From positions 33,566-97,565 of the forward strand of contig JABHBL010000037.1 in the NCBI GenBank assembly GCA_018673925.1: 64,000 nt of DNA, in the 5' to 3' direction. Below the pieces are notes generated by a model, which ran no database searches, was not told the origin of the DNA, and worked only from the letters and a program-made list of their open reading frames with translations. Within the stretch, counting starts at the first letter, position 1, and every line of letters begins with the position of its first letter. Positions 58,979 to 64,000 of this stretch are shown here, piece after piece. Both the position numbers and the translations under genes were made by a program. This DNA comes from Fidelibacterota bacterium (GTDB lineage Bacteria > Fidelibacterota > UBA8477 > JABMPR01).

Positions 58979-59451
58979 AAATCTATCTGGCTGGGGCAAT
59001 TGAAGCTGCTCCTGATGATGGAAAGACCTGGCGTGCTGAGATCGCACAATTTCTTGATAGTGAATTCAGTATCGATGTGTTTGACCCCTCTCAACACGAG
59101 CAGGATTTTCTGACTCCTGAAGAGAAAGATAACTTTAGACAGTGGAAAAGTGTTGATACTAAACGATTTAGGCCTGTTATCAAAAAAATTATTGATCGAG
59201 ATTTAGCTCAACTCCTGGGAAAATGTGATGCTGTAATCTGCTTGTGGGATGAGCACGTAATCCATGGAGGTGGGACTCACGGCGAGCTCACGCTGGCTTA
59301 TGAGCACAAGATGCCAGTTTATCTCGTGCTGGGTATGCCGCTGGAAAAAGTATCATCCTGGATCGTTGGATGCACAACCGAAATATTTTCAAATTTTGAA
59401 GAAATGAAGCAGTTCCTGCTCGAAAAGGGATTCAATAATAATATTGAATAA
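58975..59451 (+). CDS. nucleoside 2-deoxyribosyltransferase-like protein, TTG start
   Basis: MKIYLAGAI...IIDRDLAQLLGKCDAVICLWDEHVIHGGGTHGELTLAYEHKMPVYLV; TTGA overlap with previous stop. Confidence 0.75.
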   Translation: MKIYLAGAIEAAPDDGKTWRAEIAQFLDSEFSIDVFDPSQHEQDFLTPEEKDNFRQWKSVDTKRFRPVIKKIIDRDLAQLLGKCDAVICLWDEHVIHGGGTHGELTLAYEHKMPVYLVLGMPLEKVSSWIVGCTTEIFSNFEEMKQFLLEKGFNNNIE

Positions 59452-59473
59452 CTGCTTGACTTTCAAAAAAGAC

Positions 59474-59553
59474 CCCTTACCTTTTTGACGTTATCCTAAG
59501 GTGGGTAAGGGTTTTAGCCCACTTGAGCCAATCCGCTGAGGTGCTGCTCAAGT
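59474..59553 (+). promoter_or_regulatory. three overlapping inverted repeats in the HU 5' leader (possible attenuator-like RNA)
   Basis: A: CCCTTACC/GGTAAGGG (59474-59481/59504-59511); B: AGGTGGGT/GCCCACTT with two wobbles (59499-59506/59517-59524); C: ACTTGAGC/GCTCAAGT (59521-59528/59546-59553). A excludes B; B excludes C. Confidence 0.5.
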
Positions 59554-59601
59554 CAACTGAAACGAAATAAATCAAAAATACAAAAACAAGGAGGAAACAT
59601 T

Positions 59602-59874
59602 ATGAACAAAGCTGAATTGATTGCAAAGATTGCCGATGATGCAGGGATCTCTAAAGTACAGGCTGAAAAAGCACTTGGTGCATTTACAGGCGCTGTTACA
59701 GATTCATTAAAATCCGGCAACAAAATTGCTTTAGTTGGCTTCGGAACTTTCGATGTATCAGCTCGTGCAGCTAGAGTTGCTCGTAACCCTCGTACAGGTG
59801 AACCGATCAATGTTCCTGCAATGAACGTTCCTCGTTTTAAAGCTGGTAAAGGTTTGAAAGACTCCGTCAACTAG
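59602..59874 (+). CDS. hup: HU-family DNA-binding protein
   Basis: MNKAELIAKIADDAGISKVQAEKALGAF...LVGFGTFDVSARAARVARNPRTGEPINVPA. Confidence 0.98.
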   Translation: MNKAELIAKIADDAGISKVQAEKALGAFTGAVTDSLKSGNKIALVGFGTFDVSARAARVARNPRTGEPINVPAMNVPRFKAGKGLKDSVN

Positions 59875-59899
59875 AACTCTTTGCTATACATCAATTAGG

Positions 59900-59927
59900 A
59901 AAAGGGCGTGTTTATTCACGCCCTTTT
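59900..59927 (+). terminator. intrinsic terminator downstream of HU gene
   Basis: AAAAGGGCGTG-TTTATT-CACGCCCTTTTTT. Confidence 0.9.
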
Positions 59928-59947
59928 TTGATTGGGAGAATCATCTT

Positions 59948-61024
59948 ATGGAAGCCATCTGTCAAGTTTCTCTTGAAGCCATTACTCAAAACTATACCTA
60001 TTTCCAAAAACGAGTACATCCAGCACAGGTCATCCCTGTCGTAAAGGCGAACGCCTATGGGCATGGAGCAACTGAGATCACACAGCATCTCCATACCAAA
60101 TTAGGCGTGGAAACTTTTGCTGTTGCCACAATCGAAGAGGCCCAGGAGCTAGCCGCTTTATTCCCTGAAATATCTATCTTAATTTTTAGTAGAGTATTTC
60201 CCTCAGAGCTTCACTCTGTACCAGAAAATGCCATTCTCACAGTAGGATCCATGGAAGATGCACAGGCCTTGTTAAACAGTGATGTGCCTAGGATAAGAGT
60301 TCATCTAAACATAAACACCGGGATGAACAGAATAGGTCTCTCTTCTCAAGAGGCCATAGAGCTCATATCCTCAAAAGATTCCCATCTGCAGATTGAAGGT
60401 GTCTATAGCCACTTCTCATCTTCCGATACGGTCTCAGAAATTGCATACACCAATCAAAACCGTGAGTTTCATGCCATAGCAGAAAAATTACTCACCATCG
60501 GATTTCAGGGAATGATTCATATAGCCAATAGTGCCGCTGGGTTACATGAGCAACAGAACCCATATGACGCCATTCGTCTTGGTATTGGATTATATGGTTA
60601 TGATACAACTCCTGATGGCGAGCATCAAGGCAGTCTGAAACCTGCAATGACCATAAAGGCACCCCTCATTCGGGTCGCTCGGATTCAAGCCAGCGAATCG
60701 GTGAGCTATGCTGAAAAATGGCAAACATCAATTGATACAAATATTGGAACGCTTCGCATTGGATATGCCGACGGTTACGTCCGAGCATTGACCAATAGGG
60801 GAGTCGTTTCACACCATGGCAAGATGTATCCAGTGGTTGGTACAGTGACCATGGATCATATTATGATTGACCTGGGAAATGATGAGCCACAGACCGGCGA
60901 CATGTTTGATGTGATGGGTGGCGAATTTCCCGAAGTTCAGGTCAATACCATTTCTAAAATTCTAGCGACAATACCTTATGAAATTTGTTGTGCGATTTCG
61001 CCTCGAGTGAAACGACAATATTAG
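59948..61024 (+). CDS. alr: alanine racemase
   Basis: PVVKANAYGHGA PLP lysine motif; HLNINTGMNRIG; GTVTMDHIMIDLG. Confidence 0.97.
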   Translation: MEAICQVSLEAITQNYTYFQKRVHPAQVIPVVKANAYGHGATEITQHLHTKLGVETFAVATIEEAQELAALFPEISILIFSRVFPSELHSVPENAILTVGSMEDAQALLNSDVPRIRVHLNINTGMNRIGLSSQEAIELISSKDSHLQIEGVYSHFSSSDTVSEIAYTNQNREFHAIAEKLLTIGFQGMIHIANSAAGLHEQQNPYDAIRLGIGLYGYDTTPDGEHQGSLKPAMTIKAPLIRVARIQASESVSYAEKWQTSIDTNIGTLRIGYADGYVRALTNRGVVSHHGKMYPVVGTVTMDHIMIDLGNDEPQTGDMFDVMGGEFPEVQVNTISKILATIPYEICCAISPRVKRQY

Positions 61025-61319
61025 ACATATTTAGATCTAAACGCAGCTGTTATATTTCCTCCCGCAGATGCATGACTTCATCATTTAATTCCTGTGGAAA
61101 CAAGTAATTCAACCAAGTGAATCTACAAATCAATTGGTTTTCCAAAAATAATTAACCTGTTTGTTCACATATTTTACTAATTCGCTCCATCTGTCATAAA
61201 AAATGGTTGAATTTGCTGAAATATTTCTTAACTCCATGCCAGCATCAAGGTGAAGAAATGCCCGACTTTGATGGTCTTTTTATTATGCCTTCTGTCCAAG
61301 AATGCAAAAGGAGTTTAGC

Positions 61320-62783
61320 GTGAATATTTTAGTGATTAGTGGAGAGCAAACCCACGAGCTCGTCGACTACGGAAAGACCTTTTCAGATTCCCGAATCGAT
61401 ATCGCTAACTCAGCAGATTTAACATCCAAATCATTAAGTGAAAAACTACTTAGCTTCGAAGGAGAGATGCTCCTTCTCATAGATGCACGTAGCGAAAATA
61501 TTGAATTCAAAAAATCTGCAGCTGAATTGTATAAACTGGTAGCAGAAACATCAGATGATTGGTCACTCATTTATGCAGACTATGAAGTTGATGATAATGG
61601 GCAGCTTAGTGATGAACACTTATTAGACCACCATATCGGTCGTGTCCGCGACAATACAGATTATGGCAAAGCCTGGATACTCAATCTTGAAAAACTGAAG
61701 GAAGTCCTTCCACTGGCTGATTCTACCAAACAGCATTTCTTTTATGAATTAAGACTGCGCCTCAGCGAAGTCGGAGAATTGGTGCACATTGCTAATCGCT
61801 ATGCTGGTGCGCCCTACCGAATCAACAAGGCTGTCGGGGAGCAGAACGTTTTTGATTATCTCCTGGCTAGCAAAGATTCACAACTAGAGCTAGAACAGAT
61901 TGTTACTGATCATCTAAAAAGAATTGGATCGTATCTCGCACCAGGGGCCAACTATTCTCCTGTCCCATACGCTAAAAAGCAATACGATTTAACTGCCAGC
62001 GTTATTATACCAGTAAACAATCGTCCTGAGTTTATTGGTGCAGCTATCGAATCAATCCTGGCGCAAACAATACAGGATATTGAAGTCATCGTCGTAGTGA
62101 ATGGTGGTGAGACAGATCCTACAGTTCCTGCAGTTCAGGAATATCTAGTTGGCGGAAGCAAATATGATGCTTCAAAACCTAGCGTTCAACTGGTTGTTCT
62201 TGATATTAATAATATCGGACTTTGTTTGAATGCAGGCTTGAGACGGGCAAAAGGAAAATTTTACGTTCAATTGGACTCTGATGATCAACTTATCGAAGAT
62301 GCGGTTGAAAAAGTTACCCAGGTCTACGAATCAGATGATACCATTGCCATGGTAATCGGTTCTTATGAAGTCTGGGAGAAAGATTCAGATTCTGGTGAGA
62401 TCACCCGTATGGATTCCATTCCAGTAGTGACTCATGATGAATGGACTGAAGAAAATGGTCGCAATAATTTATTACGAATCAATGGGGCTGGCGCGCCACG
62501 CTCATTCTACATTGAGGCTGCCAGGGACATTGGTTTCCTTGATATGAATACTTCGGCCTATGCCAGAAATTATGGTGAGGACTATGATTTTGTATCCCGT
62601 ATGAGCGAACACCATCGCATTGGTCGCGTTTGGGATCCAATCTATAAAGTTATCAGACACGGTGGAGGCACTGATCACAATATTGATCGTGCGACCGTAG
62701 ACCGGAATGACAATGCTAAAGATGAAATGCGTCGTGAAGCCATCTACAGACGTCAAATTATAAACGAGGTTGCAAATGGATGA
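61320..62783 (+). CDS. family 2 glycosyltransferase with N-terminal extension (likely GTG start at 61320; ORF opens at 61302)
   Basis: ASVIIPVNNRPEFIGAAIESILAQTIQDIEVIVV, FYVQLDSDDQLIEDAVEKV; aaaaggag RBS at 61307-61314 inside the ORF-track start. Confidence 0.9.
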   Translation: MNILVISGEQTHELVDYGKTFSDSRIDIANSADLTSKSLSEKLLSFEGEMLLLIDARSENIEFKKSAAELYKLVAETSDDWSLIYADYEVDDNGQLSDEHLLDHHIGRVRDNTDYGKAWILNLEKLKEVLPLADSTKQHFFYELRLRLSEVGELVHIANRYAGAPYRINKAVGEQNVFDYLLASKDSQLELEQIVTDHLKRIGSYLAPGANYSPVPYAKKQYDLTASVIIPVNNRPEFIGAAIESILAQTIQDIEVIVVVNGGETDPTVPAVQEYLVGGSKYDASKPSVQLVVLDINNIGLCLNAGLRRAKGKFYVQLDSDDQLIEDAVEKVTQVYESDDTIAMVIGSYEVWEKDSDSGEITRMDSIPVVTHDEWTEENGRNNLLRINGAGAPRSFYIEAARDIGFLDMNTSAYARNYGEDYDFVSRMSEHHRIGRVWDPIYKVIRHGGGTDHNIDRATVDRNDNAKDEMRREAIYRRQIINEVANG

Positions 62784-63969
62784 AATTGTTCTAATTGGAA
62801 TTGACGGAGGGGCTTCAAAAGTCCTGGTTCATAAAGTTGATATCCTGATTAACCCTATGCGCTTTGTAGCATTGAAACCATTTATTGAAGTGGCTTACAG
62901 CACGTCTGAATCATACAACCACAAATTCAAGCCCATTGTCTTGTCTCGTCAGCTTAAAGAGCATAATGGTGGTACCGTCGAACAAACTAAATCTGAGGCT
63001 GCTCAGGAAACTGCGTTTTTAGATAGTTTCACCAAAGCCATCCGCACCATTCTTGGAGACAGTGTCTCTCAGGATGTTATTGTGGGTATTGGACTACCCG
63101 GATTAAAGACAAAAAATGGGCGAGGTATTTCGGCCATGGCCAATGGTCCACGCATGCCAAAATTTTTGAATAAACTTGAGAAAAACCTGAAAAAAGAAGG
63201 TTATACCACACTTAATCCTATCCAGGTAATCGGGAGTGATGCAGATTATTGTGGGCTTGGAGAACAGTGGGGCGATGCCGGTGGAATGCGCGGCGTTAAA
63301 TCTGCTTACTATTTTGGAGTAGGGACGGGTATTGCCGATGCCATGTTGTTAGATAGCAAAAACGTTCCCTTCGATGCCTGTAAATCCTGGATTGCAAAAA
63401 CCTGGGAGATGATGGCAAACGAAGAAGAGAGCTATGAGAACTTGCTCTCCGCCAAAGGTATTCAATCTCGTTATGCGGCACTCACAGAAACCACAGTTGA
63501 AGAATTGGATCAGGCTGAGATCTTTCCTTGGCAGATCTACGAACGAGCCCTTATTGGTGAAGAAGCTGCCGTTGAGATCGTTGGGAGTACCGCTCAAGCT
63601 TTGTCAGACTTATTGTTCCATCGAATACAGACCCTCGCTCTAGGTGCACCTGAAACCTTTCTCAGAGATGCCAGCCGAACTCTGGAAGTCGAACATGAGC
63701 ATGTCGGTGGTGTGTTTGAGCGAATTGTCATCGGACAACGTCTTGGTGATATCTGGGAGTTTAAGAAATTTACACCCCTGTTACTTGATCCGGTGAATGA
63801 AAAATTAGGTCGCATGATTCATTCCTCAAGTCTACCTGCTGAAGTGAAGTCTCAATATTTGACCAAAACCAACCGTCTGAGGGATGACTTGATTATTCAT
63901 TCTGAATTGAGACATGCCCCTGCCTTAGGAGCTGCCGTCGATGCCTATCTCGAGTGGATTGAACAGTGA
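62776..63969 (+). CDS. BadF/BadG/ROK-like ASKHA sugar-kinase/ATPase family protein
   Basis: LIGIDGGASKVLVHKV phosphate-1-like motif, VGIGLPGLKTKNG, YYFGVGTGIADAML; overlaps GT2 stop. Confidence 0.75.
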   Translation: MDEIVLIGIDGGASKVLVHKVDILINPMRFVALKPFIEVAYSTSESYNHKFKPIVLSRQLKEHNGGTVEQTKSEAAQETAFLDSFTKAIRTILGDSVSQDVIVGIGLPGLKTKNGRGISAMANGPRMPKFLNKLEKNLKKEGYTTLNPIQVIGSDADYCGLGEQWGDAGGMRGVKSAYYFGVGTGIADAMLLDSKNVPFDACKSWIAKTWEMMANEEESYENLLSAKGIQSRYAALTETTVEELDQAEIFPWQIYERALIGEEAAVEIVGSTAQALSDLLFHRIQTLALGAPETFLRDASRTLEVEHEHVGGVFERIVIGQRLGDIWEFKKFTPLLLDPVNEKLGRMIHSSSLPAEVKSQYLTKTNRLRDDLIIHSELRHAPALGAAVDAYLEWIEQ

Positions 63970-64000
63970 GATAATCCGTGTAGGAATTGTTCTACCTGAA

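Noticed and set aside
61025-61300. Intergenic gap between alr and GT2 as ncRNA/riboswitch
   Set aside because: No convincing stem array or known riboswitch core seen by eye.
1-64000. tRNA/rRNA genes, transposases, integrases, prophage genes
   Set aside because: None recognised on either strand by eye; a tRNAscan-SE/Infernal run would be needed to exclude them formally.

Overview
Single bacterial chromosomal window (~46% GC by eye), probably from an uncultured FCB-type lineage (Marinimicrobia/Bacteroidota-like). That placement is inferred from a PorU-like gene, DUF5723-like and lipoprotein genes, and gene style; no rRNA is present to confirm it. The minus-strand left third is a dcw cell-wall/division cluster, read 5' to 3' as mraZ-rsmH-ftsL-ftsI-murE-murF-mraY-murD-ftsW. 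ftsW is truncated by the window edge, starts with GTG, and is missing from the ORF track. Upstream of it, also on minus, are a RodZ-like HTH protein, maf, a PorU-type C25 sortase, a motA gene with two motB-like genes, a haem-binding protein and a PpiD/SurA-like isomerase. The middle holds a DUF255 thioredoxin-domain protein, mobA, a YhaM-like nuclease, an ECF S-component coupled to a predicted outer-membrane barrel, a sigma/anti-sigma/Spy-like operon, a DUF5723-like barrel paired with a repeat-containing giant lipoprotein, DUF72, FNR, M28-PDZ peptidase, a divergent glutamine synthetase followed by a 9-copy 7-bp tandem repeat, and pirin/DoxX/MarR. The right third is one long plus-strand run: sir2, TPR lipoprotein, cdsA, peptide ABC SBP and permeases, the MutL/GlmL-like ASKHA plus DUF6754 membrane cluster, an ABC-2 exporter, a deoxyribosyltransferase-like gene, HU, alr, a GT2 and a BadF/ROK-like protein. 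The best candidate for an undescribed system is the seven-gene MutL-like/KOW/DUF6754 membrane cluster (50364-57256). Other notable signals are a duplicated 17-bp element with 31-bp period upstream of mraZ, mutually exclusive hairpins upstream of HU, a dual-MotB stator locus next to porU, and a poly-G8 tract in an outer-membrane-barrel gene. No tRNA, rRNA, CRISPR or mobile element was recognised.
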